Both the position numbers and the translations under genes were made by a program. The notes under the pieces are model-generated. The model saw nothing but the letters and a program-made list of their open reading frames with translations. It had not been told where the DNA came from and made no database searches. Below are positions 38,268-49,417 of a stretch of 64,000 nucleotides of DNA, piece by piece. Position 1 is the first letter of the stretch; the number at the start of each line of letters is the position of its first letter. Source of the DNA: Rhodocollybia butyracea (Eukaryota > Basidiomycota > Agaricomycetes > Agaricales > Omphalotaceae); assembly GCA_015501585.1 (NCBI GenBank), contig JADNRY010000056.1:62001-126000 (forward strand), in the 5' to 3' direction.

Positions 38268-38960
38268 ATAATGTAATATCGCGTATCTAATACTACTGCC
38301 CCACATTTAGATGTTTGCCTGGACTCGCTGTTGTTGCTTTCTACTTACAGGTCACCCGTACATTTTGTAGCATAACCACATAAGAGATTTCTCCCTACTC
38401 TTGTATCTCGAAAATATATGAGTACACTCATATCAACTTTACATAAATAGTGATATTATAACTTGCAGCCTACTACAGTTGTACCGATTAGGAAACATCA
38501 AAGTGTTACATCGTTGATTGGATTTTTTGTAAATCAGCTCTTCACGCCTTATGTCCGCAATAACGGTCATATTCGGCTCGATATTAATATGTATCTACAC
38601 TGTGTGCCATAGCCCATGAAGCGTTTTTTTTGATTCGTATTGAGAAAGCAGACGTTGAGCAGACGTGTATCCAACGCCATCAGCACATAAGTAATCATTT
38701 TCAAGCAAAGAAAATTCTCGATTACGACTGTAATCAGCCCAGTATCGAGACTGCGAGATGTTAATCTACTTAACTGTTGCAGCGTGATGCACGTTCACGT
38801 GATAGAACGCGTTGACAGTTGTCCGTGTTTGTACAGCACGTGCAGTTTATAATGTTGTTAAATTGTTTCCGTGATTACTAGCCTTTACTTGTTCACAGCG
38901 ACTCTCATTCTCTTTATATATTGCTTTCCCTCGGCGCGCAAGTCAGTGACTGCGAGCTCG
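38268..38960. other. Intergenic region between Lon and cyclin 2
   Basis: AT-rich 3' flank and promoter of the second cyclin. No gene recognised. Confidence 0.5.
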
Positions 38961-40869
38961 ATGTCTTCCCTTGCACCCGTAGGTCAACTCGCCACCCAGT
39001 GAATTTTTCTTTTAACTCGTCGAGTACAGACACGTCGTGCACTGCGAAACACACGGACACAACAGCGAAAGATACAGAAAACGCGAATGCACGTCCTTCA
39101 CGAATCAACACCCGCGCGAAACCTCCTTCGTCTTCTTCCAATAATGGTGCTACATTTGGCGTTGTCGGTAGGGCTATGGGCACAACAGCTGCTTCTCGCG
39201 CCAAGATCGGACCCAACGGCGATACCAAAACTGATCATCCTACCTCAAAACGAAAGCGAGAAGCGCTTGGCGAGCTTACCTCCTTGGTCTCTAATAACAA
39301 GCCAGGCTTAGGTGGTAAGGGGAAGGATTTGAAGTTTGACGGCGTGGTCATCAACAAGTCCAAAACTATCCGACAGCCCCGAACTGTGGCCAGCACTCGT
39401 CAGTCGACAACGAGCACAATCGTAGCCAACAGCGACGTGCTCAGCAAAATCCCTGATTTAGACGACGACAATGCTATGATCATTGACCACCCATCGCGTT
39501 CTATCCTCCCCGCTCTTACTATCCCAAATCTCTCGCCAATCCCCGTGACATTCCACAACCTCGACGTCGGTCTGCACACCAGGAACCAGACGATGAATTT
39601 GAAGCCGAACGTGTGTTTAAGAAACCGAGGACTTCTTCTGAGGCTCCTGAAGATGCTGTTGTAGAACAGTGGTCGGGTGTCCGCCATGATGAACTCGAAG
39701 TCTTAGACGAAGAAGAGGAGGAGGAGGTTGAAGCAGACCCGAATGGTCCACACTGGGAAGATCTTGACCAAGAAGACGGCGACGATCCGCTCATGGTTAG
39801 CGAGTATGTGGTGGAGATTTTCGACTACTTCAAACAAATCGAGGTGATCTTCTTCCGTGCTACCGGTTTTTTTTTTTCTTATTCGCATTTCTGTAGGTCC
39901 AAACTATGCCAAATCCTAACTACATGGCGAATCAGAAGGATCTTGGATGGACCATGCGCGGTATTCTCTCAGACTGGCTCATTGAATTACAAGAGCGCTT
40001 CCGCCTACTTCCTGAAACCCTTTTCCTCTGCATGAATATCATAGACCGTTTTCTCTCTGCACGAGTTGTTTCGCTCGCAAGGCTCCAGCTTGTTGGGGTG
40101 ACGTGTATGTTCATCGCTGCCAAAGTGGAGGAAATTGTGTGCCCTTCCGCGGAAGAGTTTCTCGGTCAAACTGAAGCATCGTACTCTGTCGCAGACGTTT
40201 TTGGGGCCGAGCGATATGTGCTGAAGACTTTGAACTGGAATCTCAGTTATGCAAACCCCGTCCATTTCCTTCGGCGAGTCAGCAAGGCCGATGATTACAA
40301 TGTCAAGGCGAGAACGATCGCGAAATATCTTCTTGAGATCGCTTGCCTGGAGTGGAGACTCATCGCCGCACCACCCAGTCTTCTTGCTGCTGCCTCGATG
40401 TGGCTTGCAAGGATGAGTCTTGGCAACGAAACTTGGGTTTGTTTTCTGTGTATTCAGGCTTTGAAAATCATACTCATACATCTCCATGTCTAGACCCCGA
40501 ACTTGGCTCATTACTCGACCTATCCTGAGAGCGTGCTAATACCTACGGCAAATTTGATGTTGAACTACATCCTGAAGCCTATTAAACATGAGTCTTTCTA
40601 CCGCAAGTATGCCCGCAAAAAATACATGAAGGTGCATGATCCCGGAGTTGAACGTGATTAATCAAAGCTGATATACTTTCTAGGTCAGCGTATATATGAG
40701 GCGATGGGCATTGAACCGATGGACGGAAGGGACTACAGTCAACCTGCAAGCCGAGCTATCAGACCTCAAAGCGGATTGTCGCTCACAGAGGGCTCTGAAT
40801 GGACTTAAGCAGGATCCGGAGGACGACGAGTTAGTGGCGGAGCAGGTTCTGATTCCTAGGACCAAGTAG
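38961..40869 (+). CDS. B-type cyclin, copy 2
   Basis: Second mitotic cyclin, paralogous to the gene at 32139. The proposed first exon starts at ATG 38961 (MSSLAPV) and splices near 38983-39029 to DTSCTAKHTDTTAKDTENAN. It then runs through RPSRINTRAK, closely matching copy 1 (NANAKPSRIMTRAK). A change of frame near 39545 is explained by a 38-nt intron. The cyclin box is more canonical than in copy 1: TMRGILSDWLIELQERFRLL, MNIIDRFLSARVV, CMFIAAKVEEIV and FGAERYVLKTLNWNLSYANP. The C-terminal box has KYLLEIACLEWRL, AAASMWLARMSL and KYARKKYMK. It probably partners Cdk1. Whether the copies act at different cell-cycle times cannot be read from sequence. The C-terminus extends beyond that of copy 1. 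Confidence 0.9.
39545..39582 (+). other. Proposed 38-nt intron in cyclin 2
   Basis: GTGACA donor and CACCAG acceptor. Removing these 38 nt joins the upstream frame (…SPIP) to the frame encoding EPDDEFEAERVFKKPR, which aligns with the REPVFKKR region of copy 1. Confidence 0.5.
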
Positions 40870-41645
40870 ATGAACGATATTCCATTCTTCCTTGTCTCGA
40901 ACATCTATCCTGTCGTTTTATCATGTTCAACCTAATGTTCTGGAGTCCCAGCCTCATCTGTTCACGTTATCTCGTCGCTGTTTCCAAGTCCTATCACGTC
41001 GCATTCATGTTCTATCACCATTCATCGCATTCACTCATACCCTGCAACTTTTTATGACTGTAATCGATTCCAAATCAGTTCATCACTTCCTTCATGATAT
41101 GATTATTGCCTTTTGCCCATCTGTTTGGATATTCATCCGTCCTATCGCTCTACAATCCCGTCCCTTCCCAATTTCGTCCTCCCTATATCAATCTCTATAC
41201 GTTTAACTCCAAACCACGAGCTTTTTTCCGTCACTGCTCTCTTTGTAAGTATGTTTCGCTTTGTTCCTTGTCTTGATCGTTTCGCTCTTTCATTTGCAGT
41301 CTGTATCCTGTCTTCCTTTTAGCTGGTCACTATTGTACCGTTATGGATACTCTTAGACCACTATGATACGATACGCCTCATAACTTTGACCCAGATTATT
41401 CATGTAGAGTATTGTGAGGATAGTTTTTTCTTGGTTACCATTAACTACGTGTGCTAATAGCATTCACTGTTCTTTGCCCCTCCGAGTCGCTGCCTCGTAT
41501 AACGAAGCCTTGTCTGCCCATGTACTTTAAGAATCGGATGATAGACGCCAAACAAGTCACACGCCTTCGGAAATAATCAATAACAAACAAAAGCCAAGGA
41601 CGCGCGTCGCGTCTGACACGAACATCACATTCTTCTACTTTTACC
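40870..41645. other. Intergenic region between cyclin 2 and Rpn1
   Basis: 3' flank and promoter sequence, with pyrimidine-rich stretches. No gene recognised. Confidence 0.5.
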
Positions 41646-44600
41646 ATGGCCGATCCTACGAAAGTTGCAATTGCAGTTCCTTCCAAAGATCCAAAGTCAA
41701 AAAAACCAGAAGATACTGACAAAGACAAGGAAGAGGGAAGTTCAAATGTGGAGAAGAAAGATGAAGAGAAGAAGGAAGGCGAGGTCGACGAATTAGTGAG
41801 ATTCGGCCAATGTCCCATCTGAAAGCTTACGATATAACCTTCGCTATAGTCTGAAGAAGATCTCCAACTGCGTTCCGAGCTGGAAATGCTTGTTGAGCGG
41901 TTAAAAGTAGGAAAACTTTACATCTTTACCCTATGTGCTTGCTCAAAAACGTATACAGGAATCCAACACGGACCTTTATCGGCCTGCTCTTGAAACTCTT
42001 CGGACCCTTATCCGAACATCTACTTCTTCCATGACTTCTGTTCCGAAACCTCTGAAATTCCTGCGTCCACATTTTCCCGACTTGCAGGCATTGTATGAGA
42101 CATGGCCTGCTTCCGAAAATAAGGCATGCTGGCTGAATATTATCCGGTATACCCTTGACTGATTGTTTTTGTAGAGCTTTTTCGCAGATATCCTCTCTGT
42201 ACTTGCTATGACCTACTCAGACACACAACCCCGTGGAACACTCAAATATCGTCTTCTCTCCGCTTCCCTGAAGCCAGTGGACGCTCCTTTAGTCGATCCA
42301 GGAACCTGGGGCCACGAATACGTTCGTCACCTTGCGGCCGAGCTCGGTGAAGAATTCGAATATCGTGAGGAACAAGAAGATGGTGAACCTGCAGATTCGG
42401 AAACTCCCAAAGTCGAACTTCCTGGAACAATGGAAGATCTTCGGTCACTCGCAAAAGTTTGTTCTACATTCTTGCTAAATCACAACGCGGAACCCGATGC
42501 GGTAGATCTGCTACAAGAGTTGGAAATGATAGAGGACATTGCTACTTTGGTGGATGAAAATACGTTCGACAGAGTATGCCAGTACATGACGCGTTGCGTC
42601 AGCTTCCTGCCTCCGCCCGATGATATCACATTCATGCAAACAGTTCACAAGATTTATACTCAGTTTAAAAAGTTCCCTGAGGCAATTGCTCTCGCCATTC
42701 GTTTGGGAGACCGGGATATGGTGCGAGATGATTTTAACGCTGTCGGTAACCCGTACGTGTTGTTTGGGTCAAGCATTGTATGCAAAGCTTAATATCTGTT
42801 ATAGTGTGATGAAGCGTCAACTGGCATTTATCCTCGCTCGTGCCCAGATACCTATCGAATGGTTACAAGCTGACAGTGCAGATGGGGAGGAGGAGGAAGA
42901 ATTCTCCCCCGATCTTCTGGAATGTCTCTCCAATTCCCGTCTCAGCGCATCATTCCGTGAATTTGGGAAGGAGATGGGCGTCCTGGATGCCAAAAGCCTC
43001 GAAGATGTATACAAGTCCCACCTGGAGAATACCCGTGAGATTCTATTGCAATTCGAGCCAATGAACTCTTGCTCAATTTTATTTACAGGTGCTTCAACAT
43101 CAAACGTCGACTCCGCTCGTGGTAACCTTGCTGGAACTTTTGTCAATGCATTTGTGAATGCTGGGTTTGGTAATGATAAACTCATGGTCGAAGCAGAAGA
43201 AGGCAGCAGTTGGATCTACAAAAACAAGGATCACGGTTAGTTGTTGGATAAATGTTGGGCTCCGGTCTCTAAAGTTCTGTTAGGGATGATGAGTGCTGCT
43301 GCATCTCTTGGTCTTAGCTTGCTTTGGGATACTGATATGGGTCTCACGCATATCGACAAGTACACTTACTCTGCAGAGGAGTATATCAAGGTAATTCGCC
43401 GAGTCGACTCCACGCTGCTAGATATTAAATGTACCACCTAGGCTGGTTGTTACCTCGCTATTGGTATCTCTAACGCTGGAGTTCGTACGGAAACCGATGC
43501 GGCTCTCGCTCTTTTGGCTGAACACGTTGAGAACAAGTCTGTTCCTCTCAGAACAGGAGCTATTATGGGTTTGGGAATGGCATACGCCGGATCACAGCGT
43601 GAAGAAGTCATGGCGACTCTTCTTCCATATGTCGTAGACGAGGACGTTTCGATGGAGATTTGCGCACTGGCTGCGTTGGCTCTCGGGTTTGTTTTCGTGG
43701 GGAGCGAAAACGGAGAGATAACCGGAACGATTCTCCAAGTGTTGATGGAAAAAGCTGAACGAGAAGATAAGGAACTGGATGAGAAGTGGGCTCGATTTCT
43801 CGCTTTGGGTTTGGGCTTGATATACCTAGGTAAATGTCATTTTGCATTCATCGACTCCTTGGCTGACGATTCATTAAGGGCAACAGAATGGCTGTGACGC
43901 GACATTAGAGACACTGAAAGCCATTGAAAAACCAATCTCCAAAACGGCACAGGTTATCGTTGAAGCTTGCGCGTTCGCGGGTACGACCAACGTGCTCAGG
44001 GTCCAGAAAATGCTACACGAATGTGATGAACACATCCTACCACCGAAAGAGGAGGAGAAGAAGGATGACGACAAAGAGAAGAAGGAAGGCGAGAACAAGG
44101 AGAAGAAGGAGGACGAGGAGGCGAAGGAGACGAAGGAAGAATCGGTCAAGCAAGATGATACTTTCCAAACTTTTGCCGTCATTGCTGTCGCCTTGATCTC
44201 AATGGGTGAGGAGATTGGCTCACAAATGTCTATGAGACAGTTTAATCACCTTGTGAGTTTTGGTCTTAGTAGTCTTGATTGTTCTAACCTACGGCACAGA
44301 TGCATTACGGCGAGCCCAATATCCGTAAAGCTGTTCCTTTAGCCATCGGTCTTGTGAACGCTTCGAATCCTCAACTACCAATCCTCGAGACACTGTCAAA
44401 GTACAGTCACGACAACGATCTCGCCGTCGCCCTCAATGCTATCTTCGCCATGGGTCTCGTTGGTGCTGGCTCAAACAACGCACGTCTGGCGCAAATGCTA
44501 CGACAGCTCGCTGGTTACTATCACAAGGAGGCCGACTGTCTGTTCATGGTACGGATAGCACAGGGGTTGGTACATATGGGCAAAGGAACAATAGGTGTCA

Positions 44601-45118
44601 ATCCCTTCTTCTCTGATCGTAGCATTATGCACAAACCAGCTGTTGCTGGGCTTTTGGCTGTTCTCACCGCATTTACGGACGCTAAAGGATGTGAGTTGAT
44701 CCTCGAAGTTTACTAGTGAAAATTTAACGACGGCTCCTGATAGTCATACTGGATAAACAACATTGGATGTTGTACTTGCTTGTGAACGCCATGTATCCGC
44801 GATTCATGATAACTCTCGATGAACAACTCAACAATCTCCCAGTAGCTGTCCGTGTTGGCACGGTAAGTCTTGGTATCTGTCCAACGTTTCTTACGTCGTG
44901 CTCACGTGTAATAGGCCGTTGATGTTGTTGGGCAAGCTGGTAAGCCCCGAACAATATCGGGTTTCCAGACACATACAACCCCGGTGCGTCTTGGCACAAC
45001 GGAACGTGCAGAACTGGCTACAGAAGAGTTCATCCCCTACGCTTCTGTCCTCGAGGGCTTCGTTGTGCTAAAAAAGAACCCTGGTTGGGAGAGCGAGGAT
45101 AACCGTATGCAGCTGTAA
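41646..45118 (+). CDS. RPN1: 26S proteasome regulatory subunit Rpn1
   Basis: Largest non-ATPase subunit of the proteasome base, a docking site for ubiquitin, ubiquitin-like shuttle proteins and Ubp6. It begins [20 protein letters not shown] followed by a Lys/Glu-rich segment. Diagnostic stretches are [46 protein letters not shown] and [17 protein letters not shown]. The PC (proteasome/cyclosome) repeats follow: [55 protein letters not shown] and [21 protein letters not shown] strong KEKE segment (44047-44150) lies between repeats. The end [15 protein letters not shown] plus a short acidic tail is typical. About nine short introns were noted. Confidence 0.95.
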
Positions 45119-46155
45119 CAATAATATAGATGACCGTTTAGCGTTTAATTTGGTAGAGTTGGATGATACCTAAAGTTGCTTTCGTGCTTGGCGCAATCCC
45201 TGACTCAAGAAACATACCGAGATTTGATGTAGATGAAGGTCCTCATATGTTCAGGATTAATGTGAAACGAAATTAACTAACCTCAGAAGTACACGAGCGT
45301 GTAGCACAAGGATTATACTCGGCTCCGCCCTTCAGCGGGGTCACACAAGGGAACAGCCGAACTCTGGGAGAGAAGCCGCGAGCTCAACCCGCAGAGGGAA
45401 GGTGGACTGCAAACCCTTCCAGAGAGTAGGGACTGTGTGTAAATGGCTGAGAAGGAGGAGAAACAATCTGATACACGCCCATCATCATGGCGGCTGGAGG
45501 AAAAATGAAACAGGCAGCAGGAAAGTGAAGTAGGCAAAATGGAAAAACATATTCTCCCTGTCTTGGCTGCAAGTATTTCATTTACTATGAACAGCGCTGA
45601 TATCTTGGTACAAACTCACGGTTACGTTCTTCTGAGGATCGATAGGCTAGATTGCTGCATGCATATAACCTCTTTCCCGAACTTCGCGGCCCAAGCAGGA
45701 CCATTCCACACATTACTACAAGACAATCAATTTTGGGGGTGGAGGAGACACTGTTTGAGTGGGGGAATCCAGACATCTGAGCAAGATCATGTCGAGTTGG
45801 CGATAGGCTCGGAGCCCCAGAGAGTAACTCAGGTTTTAACTGGACCGGGAATTTGTGCAACTCAAGCTTTCCGATGTCTATGGTATACAGAACCCTCTCT
45901 TCCCATCGGACGGAGTCGGGGATCATCGTTCTCAGTTCCCGACATCTTCCATTACACTGTGAACCGAGTATTGGAGATTTCTTGGTCATGATTCAGTGTG
46001 GTTTAGCCTATCTGGGGAGTTTACAGGTGCCAAGCAAGCCTGACAAGTCTTAAGGCCTCCGAATCCGAAACCGGTTTCACTAATCCCAGATCTATCTCTC
46101 ATGTCAGGATTTCTATAAGGAGTCCCAGATCGCACACCTCGTCTCTCACCACAAA
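45119..46155. other. Intergenic region; right part belongs to a duplicated segment
   Basis: No gene recognised. From about 45850 the sequence resembles 49130-49417, for example the CCCATCGGACGGA, GTGAACCGA and CTATCTGGGGAG strings. It is therefore the 5' flank of the first oxidoreductase copy. Confidence 0.6.
46114..46119 (+). promoter_or_regulatory. TATA-like box, oxidoreductase copy A
   Basis: TATAAG lies 37 nt upstream of ATG 46156, at the position matching the TATA box of copy B. Confidence 0.4.
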
Positions 46156-47419
46156 ATGTCCTCACTACCAGAAAATATTAGAGCTCTTCAGATCCAGCCT
46201 GAAAAGGGTGTCAAAATTGTACAGATCCCCTTTGCGTCTCAGGATTTGGTAAAGCATCTACCTGACGACCAGGTTATCGTGCGTATTCACTGTTGATAAA
46301 GTCTTTCTAAACCTTGGTCTCAACTTGCGTTTAGATCCGTGTCCGCGCAGTCGGATTGAATCCTCCTGACTGGCAGCAGGCTTTCAGTGACTGGGGTACA
46401 CCGGGAACCCTTCTTGGCTGCGACTCTGCTGGAGATGTTGTCAAAGTAGGTTCTGCGATAAAGCACCTCAAAGTAGGTGACCGCGCTGCTGGACTTACGT
46501 GGGTTATTCGTTTCCGATGTTCTATTTTTCCCTACTAACTCGTATAATTACAGTATGGGAGGTACATTCCAGACCGAAAACGGCGCATTTTCTGAATACG
46601 TTCGGCTCGTCGGGACTGTTTGCTTCAGACTCCCCGAATCTATGACATATGAAGAAGCAGCATCGTTCCCTATCCCCCATCTCACTGCTGTTCTAGCCTT
46701 GTACATTCGATTGAACCTCTCGAAACCAAGCCCAAAGCGGGAAACGATCTTGATTTGGGGTGGTTCTACTGCTGTCGGTCATCATGCTGTCCAGCTCGCT
46801 GCACTTGCTGGTTTGAGGGTGTTCGTAACGGCATCTCCTGGTGCTCACGAAGAACTCAAGGCTCTCGGAGCTGATACTTGCTTTGACTACAAGGACAAAG
46901 ATGTAGTCAACAAGGTTCTGGCCGCGGCTGGCGAGGAAGACATTATCTACGGTCTTGATACTGTTTGTGAGAAGGGAGCACGGAAAACTGCATTGTAAGT
47001 TTGTGATTGTGGTCATGTATTCAATCGTTAACTATTATATTCAGGACGTCCTATCTCCTTCTCGTGGAGGACACCTCATTGTTATCCTTCCAGCCGTATC
47101 TGAAGAAACTAAGAAACGACGCAAAGATGTCCAAGTCGACTTCATTCTTGTCCACACCCAGAGTGGGTTTCCAATTGTGCTAGACTGGGCAAACATTTCG
47201 TTCCCTGTCTTGCATGAGGACAAGAACGGTGCTCTGGAACACGTCTCTGTAACTATGCCACGTATTCTCGAGAACTGGAAGGCAGGTCACGGAAGCCCCA
47301 AAATTAAGACTCAGCGTTTGAGGCACCTGGAGGGTGGGCTAGAGAGAATTCGCGAAGGTTTGGAAATTATGAGAGATGGTAATTATGGCAGAGAGAAGTT
47401 GGTATACACTATCGCTTGA
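46156..47419 (+). CDS. MDR-family oxidoreductase (zinc-free enoyl reductase-like), copy A
   Basis: Medium-chain dehydrogenase/reductase. Exons join MSSLPENIRALQIQP and then the GroES-like domain (VRAVGLNPPDWQQAF, LGCDSAGDVVKVG, HLKVGDRAAGLT). These are followed by NGAFSEYVRL and a Rossmann domain with the NADPH motif IWGGSTAVGHHAVQLA and GLRVFVTASP. The C-terminal part ends REKLVYTIA. The usual catalytic-zinc Cys/His set is not apparent. This resembles the LovC/ToxD-like trans-enoyl reductase and quinone oxidoreductase groups that reduce C=C bonds with NADPH, but no polyketide synthase is nearby. Introns lie near 46280-46335, 46499-46553 and 46996-47043. Copy B has the same introns and differs at scattered residues. 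Specific substrate unknown. Confidence 0.85.
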
Positions 47420-47487
47420 AAGAAGTCACTGTAACCTGTAAGTACTGTAAAATGTTCAGAGTCGATATTTTGGTTTTCTACAATAGA

Positions 47488-47625
47488 TGGAAACAAGTTG
47501 AATCAGATTACGAGCATCCAGCTCCAGCCCCCAATCGCCATCTTCAGAAATCCCTTATCAACCGTATTGCGGCTGGAGAAGTCAGCATTACTTCGGATTT
47601 CTTATTCTCGGTAGAGTGCTAGTAG
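47488..47625 (+). pseudogene. Truncated MLH1 fragment (first exon only)
   Basis: After oxidoreductase copy A the sequence encodes VESDYEHPAPAPNRHLQKSL and INRIAAGEV, matching the start of the intact MLH1 at 50776 ([29 protein letters not shown]). The match includes the start of the first intron and then stops. No ATPase domain follows, so this is a dead by-product of the segmental duplication. Confidence 0.85.
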
Positions 47626-47630
47626 GGTAG

Positions 47631-49129
47631 GTACAACCATAGTAATTGCTTGGATTTGTTACCACGCGACAAAAGCAGGCGTTTCGCAGCTCGAGCGTTC
47701 AGGATGCCGGATGCCGGATAGAAGTTTATACGAGGACTTCAATTAAAGACATGAGAAACGACGTTCCGTTGGGAGGAACACCATTGGACTCACTCAGCCA
47801 AAGACAACCAGCACCAGGGCCACAGTCCCAAAATTGGCAGATAAAATCACTGGTACCACCATCAACGAACACGAATTCGGCTCAGAAAAAACCACCGAGG
47901 ATGTCAAATGTCACTAAGAACGTCACGCCACCGCGTTTTTCAGGGATACCTAGTCCAGTCAGCAGCTTCTTTTGCACACCATTGTTTGCACGGACAGGCC
48001 GGGTCACAAATATCAAGCCATACCTTAAGCTGGACTCAAGGCAGCCAAATGGCTCAACACTACTCTAACCAAAGCGCAACGCAAAGGCAGCTGGACCGAC
48101 TTCGGAGTTCGGTGAAGACATACCTCAAGCTGTCGGAAAAGAAAAGAATTGCCTAGTAAGAGCAAATCTTGATGGAGAACAATTTAACAAAGAGACAAAC
48201 CGTCCATACCATGAGTATTGGGCTGATAAGCTCCCCTGTCTTGCTAAAGGGGCTCCAATCGGTGTCAAAGGTCCTTATCAGCACGACGTACAAAAACTTG
48301 TCAACGCGCGTTGAAGACAGTTAGCAGGTGACTTTGATAGTGAGGACTTTACCATCGCAATCAAGGATGTGTGGCCAGGGTGGAGGCACAACACCGATCG
48401 AAGCCCTCGGCGGTCCCAGAAACCCCGAGAATGCTGGCGGGTAAGTTTGCCAATGCAAGTTGATTTACTTGCAAGACACAGATACTCTCCTATCATGCAG
48501 TACCATACCGAGATGCCCAGCACTTCCGCACACACACATCCGTAGGCCCTAGGGATTGTCAGTATGTAACGAGTCTGCCTAGGGGAGACTGCTCAGCACT
48601 AGAGATGTAACCGAGAGCATGTTGGTCAAGGCATCTTCGCTGGCCAGGACTTCGTCGATATAGTTTTTCAGAATTACCGTACTGTTGCCAAGTTAAATGG
48701 TACTGTACTGGTCCAATCGGCCGGTCTGGATTCTGGAAATCTCCTTGGTACCATAATTTAGCTCATAGGTAGGTAGGAAGGTAGTCTGATCTAGCGCACG
48801 ATGCACTGTTTCATCTCGCGGTTGAGAGCTCTGCATTAGAGGATCAATAAGTACTATCATAACCACAGCTTTTACCAGAGACTGGCAGAGAGAGTAGCGG
48901 CGCTTATTTTAGCGCTAGCTTACTCATAGGTAACACGTGAATATCAAGTAAAACGGCTGCCGATGCCGGTGTCAACTGTCACTCCAGAGCAGAAGAACGT
49001 AAGTTTGTACCAAGATGTGCGCGATATTACGACAGGATTGTCAATTTTGGGGAGGAGATTGTCCTGTTTAAATCGAGACTACTGTATAAAGATCTCCCCA
49101 AAGAAGATGTTAAGAATGGGGAGCGACAG
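47631..49129. other. Unidentified sequence between duplicated segments
   Basis: Two linked frames may be an old coding region. One is at 47646-48068, Pro/Ser/Gln-rich. The other, in a different frame from about 48080 to 48317, contains ANLDGEQFNKETNRPYHEYW and ADKLPCLAKGAPIGVKGPYQ. They need a frameshift or splice to join and I do not recognise the family. The rest (48320-49129) shows nothing clear. A decayed mobile-element insertion is possible but no terminal repeats were found. Confidence 0.35.
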
Positions 49130-49378
49130 GTTCGGAGGAATTTTGCAACTCTCTGTGGTATCTCTACCCATCGGACGGATTCGGGGATCGTCATGTCAGC
49201 TCGTTCTCACCAGTTCTCACCTCGCTCTCAACTCCCGTTACACAGTGAACCGAATATTGGGCCATGATTCAGCGTGGTTCAACCTATCTGGGGAGCTTGC
49301 ATGTGCCAAGCAGGCTCGCCTCTGAATCCGAAACCCGTCTCCCTATCCTTGATCCATCGCGATATACATCAGGAATCT

Positions 49379-49386
49379 TATAAAAA
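49379..49386 (+). promoter_or_regulatory. TATA box, oxidoreductase copy B
   Basis: TATAAAAA lies 32-39 nt upstream of ATG 49418. It is a good match to a TATA element, and the spacing suggests a short 5' leader. Confidence 0.5.
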
Positions 49387-49417
49387 GCCTCAAATTGCAC
49401 ACCTCGTCTCTCACAAA

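Larger units (their letters stand above)
45850..47630. repeat. Segmental duplication, copy A
   Basis: Contains the promoter and gene of oxidoreductase copy A plus the first exon of MLH1. It matches 49130-50930 in order and orientation. Similarity continues through the coding parts and introns and stops soon after the MLH1 exon 1 donor region. Confidence 0.85.

Noticed and set aside
45585..45989. 134-codon minus-strand frame upstream of oxidoreductase copy A
   Set aside because: It lies in duplicated 5' flank sequence. The frame is not preserved in the matching region around 49130-49300.
47646..48068. Calling this frame a retrotransposon Gag
   Set aside because: It has no zinc knuckle and no adjoining protease, reverse transcriptase or LTR pair that I could see, so I left it unassigned.
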